Of a stretch of 64,000 nucleotides of DNA, positions 27,340 through 35,862 are shown piece by piece. Position 1 is the stretch's first letter; the number at the start of each line of letters is the position of its first letter. The DNA lies in the NCBI RefSeq assembly GCF_014203155.1, contig NZ_JACHIK010000013.1, forward strand, positions 1-64,000. Direction: 5' to 3'. Below the pieces are notes generated by a model that worked only from the letters and a program-made list of their open reading frames with translations, made no database searches and was not told the origin of the DNA. The stretch is from Shinella fusca. Its GTDB lineage: Bacteria; Pseudomonadota; Alphaproteobacteria; Rhizobiales; Rhizobiaceae. Made by a program: the position numbers and the translations under genes.

Positions 27340-28608
27340 ATGCGGAAATCCCTAATCATGGGCGCAAGCCCGATGGCGCTTGGCGCTGGCGTGCAGATGG
27401 TAAACGCCATGGCATCGGCCGGCGGACACCCCGCCGCCGGAGCAAGTGCGCTGCTTGCCGAGCTCACCGGAAAGGTCGACGACTTCATCGCGAACAATGG
27501 TGCTCGCGTCGACAAGATGGAAGCCGCGCTCGACGCGGCGAACGCCACCATCGCGGCGCTCAAGATCGGCGGCGTCGGTGACGGTGAGCCGTCCGGCGGG
27601 GCCTTCGACGGCTCCCCTGCCGCCAACGCTATGCTCGGCTTCATGCGCAACGGATCGACGACGGCCTTTGCCGCTCTGAACCCGCGTGGCGGCATGTCGT
27701 CGGACAGCGATCCCGATGGTGGATGGACTGTGCCGACGCAGGTCGACCAGGTCATTCAGAACCAGATGATCGAGCTTTCGCCGATCCGCCGTGTGGCGAG
27801 CGTCGTGAGCATCAGCACCGCGGACTACAAGCGTTTCATCAACCGCCGGGGCGCGACCTCCGGATGGGTCGGGGAGCGTCAGGAGCGCGGTGAAACGGAA
27901 ACCCCGCTGCTCGGCATGATCTCGCCGCCCATGGGGGAGATCTTCGCACAGCCGGAGATCACCCAGCGCCTGCTCGATGACAGCTCGTTCAATTTGGCCG
28001 CATTCCTCTCCGAAAACGTGAGCGACGAATTTGCGCTCCAGGAGGGAACGGCCTTCGCCCGCGGCGACGGTATCGAAAAGCCCCGCGGCTATCTCACCTA
28101 CGATACCGCCGTCACGGCGGACGACACGCGGCCCTTCGGCACCATCCAGTACGTGCCGACCGGGGTTGCCGGTGCGCTGGCGGACAGCACGCACAACGGC
28201 GTCGACGTCCTGATCGACCTGGTGCATGCCCTGCGGCCGTCCTACCGCGCCGGCGAGGGTGTCGGCTGGATGATGAACTCCACCACGGCGTCCGTCATCC
28301 GCAAGCTGAAGACGAAGACGGAAGAGCAGTATCTCTGGCAGCCGTCGACGATCGCAGGCCAACCTGACCGCCTGCTCGGCTATCCGATCTACGAGGATGA
28401 GCAGATGGACGATATCGGCGCCGGCAAGTTCCCCATTGCCTTCGGCAACTGGAAGAAGGGCTACGTCATCGTCGATCGCCACGAGCTGCGCCTGCTGCGC
28501 GATCCCTACACCAAGAAGGGCTGGGTGAAATTCTACTTCACCAAGCGCGTCGGTGGATCGGCGACGGATACGAACGCCATCAAGCTCCTGAAGGTCTCCG
28601 CCTCCTGA
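27340..28608 (+). CDS. Phage major capsid protein, HK97 fold
   Basis: This 422-residue protein is of the HK97-type major capsid family. A short N-terminal arm and a helical delta-like region (about 40-75) come first. The coat domain then runs from about residue 120: GGWTVPTQVDQVIQNQM, then SGWVGERQERGETETPLLG and EITQRLLDDSSFNLAAFLSE. The A-domain end is DRLLGYPIYEDEQMD...FGNWKKGYVIVDRHELRLLRDPYTKKGWVKFYFTKRVGG. AAAGGAA lies seven bases before ATG 27340; an earlier in-frame start at 27277 is less likely. No portal, protease or terminase gene precedes it. Confidence 0.93.
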   Translation: MRKSLIMGASPMALGAGVQMVNAMASAGGHPAAGASALLAELTGKVDDFIANNGARVDKMEAALDAANATIAALKIGGVGDGEPSGGAFDGSPAANAMLGFMRNGSTTAFAALNPRGGMSSDSDPDGGWTVPTQVDQVIQNQMIELSPIRRVASVVSISTADYKRFINRRGATSGWVGERQERGETETPLLGMISPPMGEIFAQPEITQRLLDDSSFNLAAFLSENVSDEFALQEGTAFARGDGIEKPRGYLTYDTAVTADDTRPFGTIQYVPTGVAGALADSTHNGVDVLIDLVHALRPSYRAGEGVGWMMNSTTASVIRKLKTKTEEQYLWQPSTIAGQPDRLLGYPIYEDEQMDDIGAGKFPIAFGNWKKGYVIVDRHELRLLRDPYTKKGWVKFYFTKRVGGSATDTNAIKLLKVSAS

Positions 28609-28691
28609 TCGCGGTGATTTTCGGAATAGCTGCTCGGCCGGCCTCTCGATGATCTGAGGCCGGCCAGTTTCCAACATAGAGGAATTTCAAA

Positions 28692-29054
28692 ATGGATGAA
28701 GCGATGTTAAGCAGACCCGCAATGACCGCCGTGACGCTGCTCTTTGGCGATGGCGAATACACCTTCAACCTCACATGGGGTTGCGTGGTCGAATGGGAGA
28801 AGACGACTGGCCGCAGCCTTTTCGCCACCTTCAAAGCGATGCTTTCAGGTGGCGATATCCCTCTTGAATGCATTCGTGAAACGATCCGCCTCGGCCTGAT
28901 CGGCGGCGGCATGGCTCCCGTCGATGCGCTGAAGAAGGTCAAATTCTACGTCGAGGGCCGCCCTTTCGCGGAGAGCTACGGCACTGCACTCGCAATCGCT
29001 GGTGCGGCCCTCTTCGGGGCCGACAAGATCGAAGCCGCCGTCGCGGAGGGTTGA
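28692..29054 (+). CDS. Gene-transfer-agent family tail protein
   Basis: This 120-residue protein resembles the small GTA/phage tail family (gp11-like). It has AVTLLFGDGEYTFNLTWGCV at the start and IRETIRLGLIGGGM in the middle, and lies between capsid and gp10-like genes as in alphaproteobacterial GTAs. It probably acts in tail assembly. It overlaps the next frame's start region (stop 29052-29054, next ATG 29057). Confidence 0.8.
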   Translation: MDEAMLSRPAMTAVTLLFGDGEYTFNLTWGCVVEWEKTTGRSLFATFKAMLSGGDIPLECIRETIRLGLIGGGMAPVDALKKVKFYVEGRPFAESYGTALAIAGAALFGADKIEAAVAEG

Positions 29055-29056
29055 CG

Positions 29057-29557
29057 ATGGCGAAGACCCTTCAGGGATGGGAAAGGCTCCAGCGCCGCCT
29101 TAAAGCGATACCGGAAGCGGTTCGCAAGGCGGCAGTGCTGGAACTGGAGCGGCAAGCTGCTGATATGGTGGAGACGATGCAGAGCCTGGCGCCGGTAGCT
29201 GATGGCGATTTGCGGGATAGCATCGTCGCCACGCCTGCCGGGAGGTCAACGCCGCCCTATTCTCAGCCTGGAGGGGCAACCGTCGTGCCGGAACTTTCCG
29301 TTCTGATCACGGCCGGCAACTCGGAGGTTCGCTATCCGCATCTTGTCGAGTTCGGCACGAAAAGCCACGAGATCAAGGCGAAGATGGCCCCGGCGTTGCG
29401 ACTCCACGGCGGTCGGTTCGCCGAAAGCGTGCAGCACCCCGGTGCTGCCGCGCATCCGTTTTTCTTCCCCGGCTATCGCATGAGCAAGCAAAAGACGGCT
29501 CGCGCGGTGAAGCGCGCGATGGCCAAGGCAATCAAGGAGAGCAAACGTGTCAACTGA
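29057..29557 (+). CDS. HK97 gp10-like head-tail/tail-completion protein
   Basis: This 166-residue protein matches the HK97-gp10_like family: an N-terminal helix (GWERLQRRLKAIPEAVRKAA), AGDSxx-like AP-VADGDLRDSI, then PHLVEFGTKSHEIKAKMAP and AAAHPFFFPGYR. Members sit at the head-tail junction or complete the tail. The 3' end overlaps the tape-measure start by 11 bases. Confidence 0.85.
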   Translation: MAKTLQGWERLQRRLKAIPEAVRKAAVLELERQAADMVETMQSLAPVADGDLRDSIVATPAGRSTPPYSQPGGATVVPELSVLITAGNSEVRYPHLVEFGTKSHEIKAKMAPALRLHGGRFAESVQHPGAAAHPFFFPGYRMSKQKTARAVKRAMAKAIKESKRVN

Positions 29558-31619
29558 TTATGAGCGGCTGGCCGTCCTTCTCGAGGCGCGTGTTAGCGAT
29601 TTTGAGAAGAAGATCGCGTCCGCGACCCGCACGGCGGATCGCCAATTCAAGAAGATCGAGCGCTCGGCCGCCTCGATGCGGGATCGCGTTTCGGCGTCGG
29701 CCGGGGGCATGGCGACACGTCTCGCCGGCGCCTTCGCTGCGGCAGCTTCGGCCCGCGCGGCGGTGCAGCTCATCGACGCGGCGACGAAGATCGAAAACTC
29801 GCTGAAGGTGACGGGCCTTGCTGGCGAGGATCTAGCGAAGGTCTATGACCAGCTGTTCACGGCGGCGCAGAAGAATGCTGCGCCCATCGAGAGCCTGACC
29901 ACGCTCTATTCGAAGCTGGCGCTAACCCAGAAGGAGTTGGGCGTCACAAATCAGGAGCTGATCGGTTTCACCGACAAGGTGGCGCTGGCGCTGCGCGTCG
30001 GCGGGACGGATGCGCAGGCGGCATCCGGCGCGTTGCTCCAGTTGTCGCAGGCCCTCGGCGGCGGCGTTGTCCGCGCCGAGGAATTCAACTCCATCCTGGA
30101 AGGGGCGCCGACCATCATGCAGGCGACGGCGGCCGGTCTGAAGGAAGCAAGCGGGTCCGTCGCCCAGCTGCGCAAACTCGTCGTTGACGGCAAGGTCTCC
30201 TCCGAAGCCTTCTTCCGCGCCTTCGAAGCAGGATCGGTCATTCTGGATAAGCAGGTTGCCGGGGCAGAGATGACCGTCTCGCAGCAGTTCGTGCGCTTAC
30301 AAAATGTCCTTATCGACACGGCCGGCAAGATCGACGAGGCGACCGGCGCAAGCGGGCGGATGGGCAAGAGCATCGAGACTCTTGCCGGCGTCATCCGAGG
30401 TTTCGGGGATATCGTCGTGGAGACGTCGGACAGCGACCTCGGTCGGCTCCTCGGCTGGTTTGACGATGCGATCGGCAAGGCGGACGAATTCCGCAAGGTC
30501 ATGGGCGGCATCTCCGGAATCCTCTCGAAGCTGAGCCAGATCAATCAGGACATGCTCACCGGGCGCGAAATCGGCTCGGGGTTGAGTGAGAAGAACATTC
30601 AGGGCCGGATCGACGCCGCGTTCGAAGGGACTGGCCGCTCGCCGAAGACCGGGCGCCTGCCCGGTGAGGAGGTTGTGAAGAATGTCAGCCTCGCCGATTA
30701 TGACTTGCCGGCCAATACGAAGACGAAAAAGGGCAAGCGGGAGCGAGCCGACGAATACGCCCGGGAGATTGTACAAATTCGTGAGCGAACGGCGGCGCTG
30801 ACGGCGGCGTATGCTGCTCAGGCTAGCCTGAACCCCCTCATCGAGGACTACGGCTATACCATCGAGAAGGCGCGCGCACGTCAGGAACTGATGACGGCGG
30901 CGCAAAAAGCCGGCAAGGAGATCACGCCACAGCTGGCGGCCGATATCGACGCCGCGGCCGAAGCCTATGCCCGGGCCGGCGCGCAAGCTGAACGTTTGGC
31001 AGAGAAACAGGACGAACTGCGCCAGCGCGCCGAGGATGCACTCAACGCCACCAGGGACGTCGTTGGCGGCATGATCGACGGCTTCATTGAAGGAGAGAAG
31101 GCGGCGGATATCTTCGCAAGCTCGCTGAAGAAGATCGGTAAGACACTCGCAGACGACGTCCTTTCCAGCATTTTCAGCATCAAGAATGCAACGGCGGGCG
31201 GAGGCTGGATGGATGGTATCTTCAGCCTCTTCGGCGGCAGTGGCGGCTTCAAGGCGAACACGACCCTCGGCAATTACCTGATGGGAATTCCCGGCTTTGC
31301 CAGCGGCACGAATAATGCGCCTGGCGGCCTCGCGCTGGTCGGCGAGCGCGGGCCGGAGCTGGTGAACCTGCCGCGTGGTGCGCAGGTCATTCCGAACCAT
31401 CAGATTCGTGCGCCCGTCATGCCAGACCTTTCGGCCGTGAGAAGCGAAACGCCTTCCGCGTCGATTGTCTACGCGCCCGTCTATAACGTTGCGCAAGGTG
31501 CCGACCCGAAGGCTATTGCCGAGCTTCAGCAGGCGCAGGCACAGGACAGGAGGGATTTCAAGAACAACGTTGTTGCTGCGATCGTGGATGCGCATAGACG
31601 GAACGTGCGTGGTATCTAG
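29547..31619 (+). CDS. Phage tape-measure protein
   Basis: This 690-residue protein opens with a helical coiled-coil region. The tape-measure domain (about 75-270) follows: VTGLAGEDLAKVYDQLFTAA, GTDAQAASGALLQLSQALGG, VRAEEFNSILEGAPTIMQAT. The C terminus is GLALVGERGPELVNLPRGAQ, a motif frequent at tape-measure ends. Short length predicts a short siphovirus-like tail, about 100 nm by the usual 1.5 angstrom per residue rule. It is the last structural gene; distal tail and baseplate genes do not follow. Confidence 0.9.
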   Translation: MSTDYERLAVLLEARVSDFEKKIASATRTADRQFKKIERSAASMRDRVSASAGGMATRLAGAFAAAASARAAVQLIDAATKIENSLKVTGLAGEDLAKVYDQLFTAAQKNAAPIESLTTLYSKLALTQKELGVTNQELIGFTDKVALALRVGGTDAQAASGALLQLSQALGGGVVRAEEFNSILEGAPTIMQATAAGLKEASGSVAQLRKLVVDGKVSSEAFFRAFEAGSVILDKQVAGAEMTVSQQFVRLQNVLIDTAGKIDEATGASGRMGKSIETLAGVIRGFGDIVVETSDSDLGRLLGWFDDAIGKADEFRKVMGGISGILSKLSQINQDMLTGREIGSGLSEKNIQGRIDAAFEGTGRSPKTGRLPGEEVVKNVSLADYDLPANTKTKKGKRERADEYAREIVQIRERTAALTAAYAAQASLNPLIEDYGYTIEKARARQELMTAAQKAGKEITPQLAADIDAAAEAYARAGAQAERLAEKQDELRQRAEDALNATRDVVGGMIDGFIEGEKAADIFASSLKKIGKTLADDVLSSIFSIKNATAGGGWMDGIFSLFGGSGGFKANTTLGNYLMGIPGFASGTNNAPGGLALVGERGPELVNLPRGAQVIPNHQIRAPVMPDLSAVRSETPSASIVYAPVYNVAQGADPKAIAELQQAQAQDRRDFKNNVVAAIVDAHRRNVRGI

Positions 31620-31711
31620 AGTGTGGCTTCGGGCCCGCAAATTTGCTGACCCGAAAATGTTCTTATCTAGGACATTTATCCCTTCCCGCGTGGAAGGTTT
31701 TCAAATGCCGC

Positions 31712-32086
31712 CTAACCCTTCGGCTTTAATTCGGCACGCTGTTTGAAACTGAAGGCAGGGGCATGATGGATCACGGGAATTACATTTTCAGTTGCCCACA
31801 ACTCATGGTCGCGGCCCCAATAAAAGAAGTGAGCAGTTCTGCCTTTTCCCAATTCCTTCGTATTTTGCGTGCCTTTGCGGCTATAAACAACGACAAGGTC
31901 GCCTGACTTGATCTTATTGAAAGGGAACCAATATGCATCCAGAACTTCTACGCCAACCTCTTCCCCAATAAGTTCATTCCTCGTCAACATATACTCACCA
32001 ACATCGGTGTCACCTTTAGCCTTCAGTATAACTCTTTCCTTCGAGAAGTTTCCCGCGTCAGAAATCAAACTTAGTTCAAGGCTCAT
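31712..32086 (-). CDS. Hypothetical beta-rich protein of cargo module
   Basis: This 124-residue protein was not confidently recognised. The pattern (KIKSGDLVVVYSRKGTQN, then RTAHFFYWGRDHELWATENV) is beta-strand rich and resembles lamin-tail/Ig-like folds, where a proline- or glycine-led strand precedes a VVVYS-type strand and a W-aromatic strand. That likeness is by eye only. There is no signal peptide or TM segment. It overlaps the upstream membrane-protein gene by four bases (ATGA), so both are made from one message on the strand opposite to the phage genes. This is typical of a cargo or lysogenic-conversion module. Confidence 0.7.
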   Translation of the reverse strand: MSLELSLISDAGNFSKERVILKAKGDTDVGEYMLTRNELIGEEVGVEVLDAYWFPFNKIKSGDLVVVYSRKGTQNTKELGKGRTAHFFYWGRDHELWATENVIPVIHHAPAFSFKQRAELKPKG

Positions 32087-32514
32087 TTCTTCACCCAGTG
32101 CGTGTACAGGGCGGTGCCGGTAATTACGGCTCCGGCCAGAAGGACATAAATGCCAGTTAAACCCTGATCCCAGACATTCGGCGCAAAACCAAAGAGTACC
32201 GACCCACCGATAACGCTCCCATTGTAAAGAAGTTCGTTTCTGTTTTTCGTCACGAGTTGCCCTTCGAGCGTGGCAATATTTTTGTCGGCCGCATGGAAGC
32301 GCTCGCGAAATCTTTTGGCTTCTTCAAGTTCGCCTTCCAACCGTTCAAGATCGTCGAGGAGAAGTTTTTGAGCTCCCGGGCTGCTGAGCTCCTTCTCACT
32401 TAGCTCACGACGAACATTCCTGAAGGATCTTCGCCCCTTCGTTTGCGGTGCTGAATTTGTATCTTCGCTGACAACATCAGTAATCTCCTCAACCTCAACG
32501 TCGTTCTCAGCCAT
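32083..32514 (-). CDS. Coiled-coil protein with two C-terminal TM helices
   Basis: The 143-residue protein has an acidic N terminus and a basic patch (RRSFRNVRRELSEKEL). A coiled coil follows (about 50-90, LLLDDLERLEGELEEAKRF and on), then two predicted TM helices near the end (YNGSVIGGSVLFGFAPNV; GIYVLLAGAVITGTALYTHW). The layout, cytosolic coil then 2TM hairpin, resembles membrane effector subunits of defence systems, but no family was identified. Start at 32514 is chosen because the 17 residues upstream look non-coding. Confidence 0.7.
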   Translation of the reverse strand: MAENDVEVEEITDVVSEDTNSAPQTKGRRSFRNVRRELSEKELSSPGAQKLLLDDLERLEGELEEAKRFRERFHAADKNIATLEGQLVTKNRNELLYNGSVIGGSVLFGFAPNVWDQGLTGIYVLLAGAVITGTALYTHWVKK

Positions 32515-32860
32515 AAAAAGCCCCCACTTTTGCGCCAATGGTCGTACGCGGAGGCGGCCATTCACGCAATCTCAAAGTGCGACATCGTTGCCGGCTATGA
32601 AGCTGCTCGTTTGCGCTTCCGCAGTGCCCGTGCGCTTTGCAACGCCGCGGCAAGTGCCGCGCTTTGTCCTTCTGCCTCTGACGCACCAATAGCCAGAGGC
32701 CTCGCCCAGGGTCATGGACTCATCATCGGCGATATCGCTGCTGGCGAAAATACCCCGTCAATCCCGCGACCGCGCTGAAAGCGTTCGGTGTCCTCGGTGG
32801 CGTTGTATCCGTTAAATGGATCGAAGATTTAGCTTCCGATAAGTAATAGCTTATCGGAAG
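32515..32860. other. Intergenic stretch within element B
   Basis: No supported gene lies here. An 82-codon plus-strand frame (32530-32778) exists, but it lacks a ribosome site and overlaps the promoter area of the minus-strand module. The right end carries the hairpin at 32833-32860. Confidence 0.5.
32833..32860 (-). terminator. Hairpin directly after the minus-strand RHH gene
   Basis: A perfect 11-bp stem (CTTCCGATAAG/CTTATCGGAAG) with six-base loop abuts the stop codon of the gene ending at 32861. No strong U-tract follows, so it may also protect the 3' end. Confidence 0.6.
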
Positions 32861-33457
32861 TTAGGGTTGAGGCTTCTTTCCCTTTCGGACGACGTCTTCA
32901 ATTTTCCCTGGATCGATGCCATCGACGCTTATAGGAGCGTCCTCATCGCTCTGGATTTCTTTGCCTTGTTTAAGCTCGGGAAAGCGTTCCCAGAAGTCTG
33001 TCAGAAAATCTTCCATTAAGTCAGCTGCGGCTTTGAGGTCGGGATTTTTCGCCAAGCCCTTCTCAATTGCCTCTTCAAAAGTGTCGAAAGATCGTAGATT
33101 TTTTGCGCGATCTTCCATGTCGCGCGCGAGCGCGATGACGCCTGTCAGCGCCATGGTGGTAAAAAGGTTTGTTTGATGGGATGCGGGTGCTGCGGCGTTC
33201 TTATCTTCCTGGGGGGCTAGTTCGCCTAGCTCCTCATTCTGGAACTTTCTGGTCTTTGACGCCCACATCATGCCGGTTTCAGCCACTTCGCGGATGATTT
33301 TGGCGCCGTCCTCGGCTTGAAGGCCGATCTGGCAAAGCCGCCGGATCGCTTCCGCGCGTGTGCGGATGCGGTTTTTGAACCCCCAATCGTCAATGGCAGC
33401 GGCTTCAGAAGGTGAGAGCATCAATTGGAATTTGATGGTCTTGAGTTCGTCCGACAT
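32861..33457 (-). CDS. Ribbon-helix-helix regulator, long paralogue
   Basis: This 198-residue protein has an N-terminal ribbon-helix-helix DNA-binding domain (TIKFQLMLSPSEAAAIDDWG, then RTRAEAIRRLCQIGL) and a C-terminal helical extension of unknown function. Its RHH core closely matches the 61-residue protein encoded divergently at 33596, with the same DDWGF-x-NR-x-RTRAEAIR core. Start at 33457 has GGAGG nine bases upstream. The pair and their shared promoter area look like a regulatory switch of element B. The gene ends in a hairpin. Confidence 0.8.
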   Translation of the reverse strand: MSDELKTIKFQLMLSPSEAAAIDDWGFKNRIRTRAEAIRRLCQIGLQAEDGAKIIREVAETGMMWASKTRKFQNEELGELAPQEDKNAAAPASHQTNLFTTMALTGVIALARDMEDRAKNLRSFDTFEEAIEKGLAKNPDLKAAADLMEDFLTDFWERFPELKQGKEIQSDEDAPISVDGIDPGKIEDVVRKGKKPQP

Positions 33458-33513
33458 TAGCAGGTGCCTCCAGTTCTGGCTTTCATAGATCGCATCCGTT
33501 TCTGCCGCAATAA

Positions 33514-33590
33514 ATGGAAGTTCCATCTATTGCTTGACATGAGCACTAACTGGCGTCATATCCATCCATCATAGATGGAAGTGATGGAGG
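33514..33590. promoter_or_regulatory. Divergent RHH promoter/operator region
   Basis: The region holds a near-palindrome ATGGAA-G-TTCCAT (33514-33526) and a 10-bp inverted pair TTCCATCTAT (33521-33530)/ATAGATGGAA (33571-33580). TTGACA (33534-33539) lies between them, with a weak -10 around 33557-33562. RHH proteins bind short repeated or inverted half-sites, so TGGAA/TTCCA units are good operator candidates. Confidence 0.6.
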
Positions 33591-33595
33591 TAGTT

Positions 33596-33781
33596 GTGGC
33601 CGAGACTGATGAGATCAAGACCGAGCGTTTTCAGATGTTGATGGATAAATCGACACTTAACGCGGTCGATGATTGGGGGTTTGCAAATCGAGTGCGCACA
33701 CGCGCGGAGGCAATTCGTAAGCTGATCCGTATGGGATTAATGGCTAGCAATGAAACCAAAGAGGGCTCCGTCTCGGCGTAG
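33596..33781 (+). CDS. Ribbon-helix-helix regulator, short paralogue
   Basis: This 61-residue Arc/MetJ-type protein has the strand TERFQMLMD and helices LNAVDDWGFANRVRTRAEAI and IRKLIRMGLMAS. GTG 33596 is chosen because GGAGG lies five bases upstream and the resulting start aligns with the long paralogue; ATGs at 33575 and 33584 are alternatives. A strong terminator overlaps its 3' end, so it is a single-gene transcript. It likely represses the divergent gene and itself. Confidence 0.8.
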   Translation: MAETDEIKTERFQMLMDKSTLNAVDDWGFANRVRTRAEAIRKLIRMGLMASNETKEGSVSA

Positions 33782-33802
33782 GAACCGACGGAGCCCTCTT
33801 TC
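33760..33802 (+). terminator. Intrinsic terminator of the short RHH gene
   Basis: A perfect 13-bp stem (33760-33772 with 33787-33799) is followed by TTT. It includes the last codons and stop of the RHH gene. Confidence 0.85.
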
Positions 33803-33823
33803 TGCATGTGAAAGGATATCCAA

Positions 33824-34435
33824 ATGCAGAAAAACTTTACCCCAGAACCGGGAATCAACGCAAGTGCCGCGGGCGAATGCTTCTCCATCGTCCGTGTCTT
33901 GGATCGCCTCGAGGAGGTGGAGAGCGTGCTTGCCGCTCTCTACATGATGGCCGCCGACCTTGATAACGATACGCAAATCGGCGCCATTCGTCACATCATC
34001 ACAACCGGCGAGGATGCGCTGGCATTTGCGAAGGGGCCGCTTGAGAACAATGCTGGCCGACTGCGCTTTGTCGCTGAAAAGATGCGGGCTGGCGTAGTAG
34101 CGTCAGAGCCGGCGTCATCCGCTAAGCCCGTCAAGAAGGTGACATCTGATCCGTTGATCGCTGCGATCCGGGCCTACCGGAAAGGCGAGGCCGCCTTCAA
34201 CGGGATCAAGGAAGACGACTGGGCCGCACTTGGAGGAGAAACCGAGGTCATCCGTAAGACCTACGGCGAACCGTTAGGTGTTCTTGAGCAATGGCGTGCG
34301 CCTGCCACGACGCGGGAAGCGGCAATCGAAGCTCTCCGCTTTGCCCATGAGGAGAATAAAGACTGCGACGCGAGCGCTTCCGCGGCGGCGATGACGGCGG
34401 CGGCGTTGGCCTTCTTCGAAAGCGAGGAGGTATAG
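33824..34435 (+). CDS. Hypothetical protein of element B
   Basis: This 203-residue soluble, largely helical protein was not recognised. AAAGGAT precedes ATG 33824. Two helical parts (FSIVRVLDRLEEVESVLAAL; TTREAAIEALRFAHEENKDC) flank a lysine-rich linker. It is followed two bases later by the excisionase-like gene and then the integrase, so it belongs to the element's recombination/regulation transcript. Confidence 0.75.
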   Translation: MQKNFTPEPGINASAAGECFSIVRVLDRLEEVESVLAALYMMAADLDNDTQIGAIRHIITTGEDALAFAKGPLENNAGRLRFVAEKMRAGVVASEPASSAKPVKKVTSDPLIAAIRAYRKGEAAFNGIKEDDWAALGGETEVIRKTYGEPLGVLEQWRAPATTREAAIEALRFAHEENKDCDASASAAAMTAAALAFFESEEV

Positions 34436-34437
34436 AA

Positions 34438-34695
34438 ATGGCGGCATCTTCCCTCCGTGAGGCCTCGCTTCCGCGCTTTGCCCTTCGTCGTGGCGAAGCG
34501 GCGGCAGCGTTGGCGATCTCTCCCGGCACCTTTGATAGCTGGATCGAAAACGGACGTCTGCCGAAGGGCAAGCGAATCGACGGCGTTGTCGTATGGGATG
34601 TGGAGCGGCTGCGTGACGCCTGGCTGAGGCTCTACGAGGCTGACAACCACCTCGACGGTGACGATGGGAATCCGTTTGACGAATTGGTTGTCTGA
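34438..34695 (+). CDS. Excisionase-like HTH protein
   Basis: This 85-residue protein has a MerR/AlpA-type winged HTH (RRGEAAAALAISPGTFDSWI, then ENGRLPKGKRIDGVVVWDVE). Such small proteins next to an integrase act as recombination directionality factors. Its TGA overlaps the ATG of the integrase (34693-34697), so both are translationally coupled. Confidence 0.8.
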   Translation: MAASSLREASLPRFALRRGEAAAALAISPGTFDSWIENGRLPKGKRIDGVVVWDVERLRDAWLRLYEADNHLDGDDGNPFDELVV

Positions 34696-35843
34696 TGAAG
34701 GCCGTTCTTCGCTATCTTGTCTACGATCCCGACCCGCGCGGGAACGAACGCTACTACGTTCGTATGAAGGGACGGCCCAAAATTCGCATCCGGGAGACGT
34801 TCCGCAATGCCGAGGGCGAAATCACCGACGAATTCATGGCGGCCTACAAGGCCGCCATCGCATCTTTGAAGCAAGAGGGGCCTCAAGTTAGCAGGCGCAC
34901 GCCGGCTCCGGAGGGCACGTTCGAATGGCTGTTTGACCAATTCTATCGATCACCCACCTTCGCGGGCTTCGACAAGGCCACCCAGAAGGACAAGGCCAGC
35001 GTGCTGGATCGTTTCTGCGAAACTGCCGGCCGGCTGCCCTATCGCAAGTTTCGCCACGAAGACATGGTGAAGAGCCAGCAGAAAAGGGCGGCCACCCCGG
35101 GCGCCGCCGATAAACTAGTGAAGGTGCTTCGCGCTCTCTTTAATTGGGCGATGGATCAGACGCCGCCCCTGGCGACGTACAACCCGGCCGCGCGCGTGAA
35201 GCCGATTCATAAGTCGCAGGGCGGTTTTCACACCTGGTTGCCGGAAGAGATCGACAAATTTCGAGCGTTTTGGCCAATCGGGAGCATGCCGCGTCTAGCG
35301 CTGGAGATCATGGTCGCGATCGGCGCACGCCGTTCCGACGCCGCATTGATCGGACCGGCGAACGAGGTTCGCCATGATGGCAAGCGGTGGCTGCGCTTCA
35401 CGCCCTACAAGGGCCGGAACAACTACCCGGTGACGATCGAGACCCGCATGACGCCGGAGTTGATCGAGGCCCTCGCCAACATTGAGGGCGGCAGCAAGAC
35501 CTTTATCACCTGGGGGCAGGGGCGTTCTTATACGATCGAGAGTTTCGGTAATGCCTTCGGGCGCTGGTGCGAGGAGGCGGGTCTTCCGCATTGCTCCTGC
35601 CACGGGCTCCGGAAGGCCGCTTCCGTCGCTTATGCGGAGAGCGGCGCAACGGCTCCGGAATTGATGGCCGTCTTTGGCTGGACCAATCTCAAAACGGCGC
35701 AGGGCTACATCGAGAAGGCGCAAAAGCGCATCATGGCACGCAATGCGGCGGACCGTCTTGAGAGGCATAGGGAAAGAGAAAGTGTCTCACTTTCCGGCAG
35801 CGAAACCCCGGATGAGACAAACGAGGGAAAAAGCGATGAATAA
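34695..35843 (+). CDS. Tyrosine recombinase/integrase of element B
   Basis: This 382-residue integrase has a core-binding domain at about 75-150. The catalytic residues are visible: R212 or R213 in IGARRSDAALI, a lysine in TPYKGRNNYPV, H303-x-x-R306 in CHGLRKAAS, W in FGWTNLKTA and nucleophile Y338 in GYIEKAQ. It ends 20 bases before the attachment core at the tRNA-Val gene, the usual place for an integrase that uses that tRNA. It belongs to a different branch from the element A recombinase. Confidence 0.94.
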   Translation: MKAVLRYLVYDPDPRGNERYYVRMKGRPKIRIRETFRNAEGEITDEFMAAYKAAIASLKQEGPQVSRRTPAPEGTFEWLFDQFYRSPTFAGFDKATQKDKASVLDRFCETAGRLPYRKFRHEDMVKSQQKRAATPGAADKLVKVLRALFNWAMDQTPPLATYNPAARVKPIHKSQGGFHTWLPEEIDKFRAFWPIGSMPRLALEIMVAIGARRSDAALIGPANEVRHDGKRWLRFTPYKGRNNYPVTIETRMTPELIEALANIEGGSKTFITWGQGRSYTIESFGNAFGRWCEEAGLPHCSCHGLRKAASVAYAESGATAPELMAVFGWTNLKTAQGYIEKAQKRIMARNAADRLERHRERESVSLSGSETPDETNEGKSDE

Positions 35844-35862
35844 TCATAAGGGAAAAGGAAAG

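Noticed and set aside
32530-32778. 82-codon plus-strand frame in element B
   Set aside because: No ribosome site, Ala/Arg-rich shadow composition, and it overlaps the upstream region of the minus-strand module.
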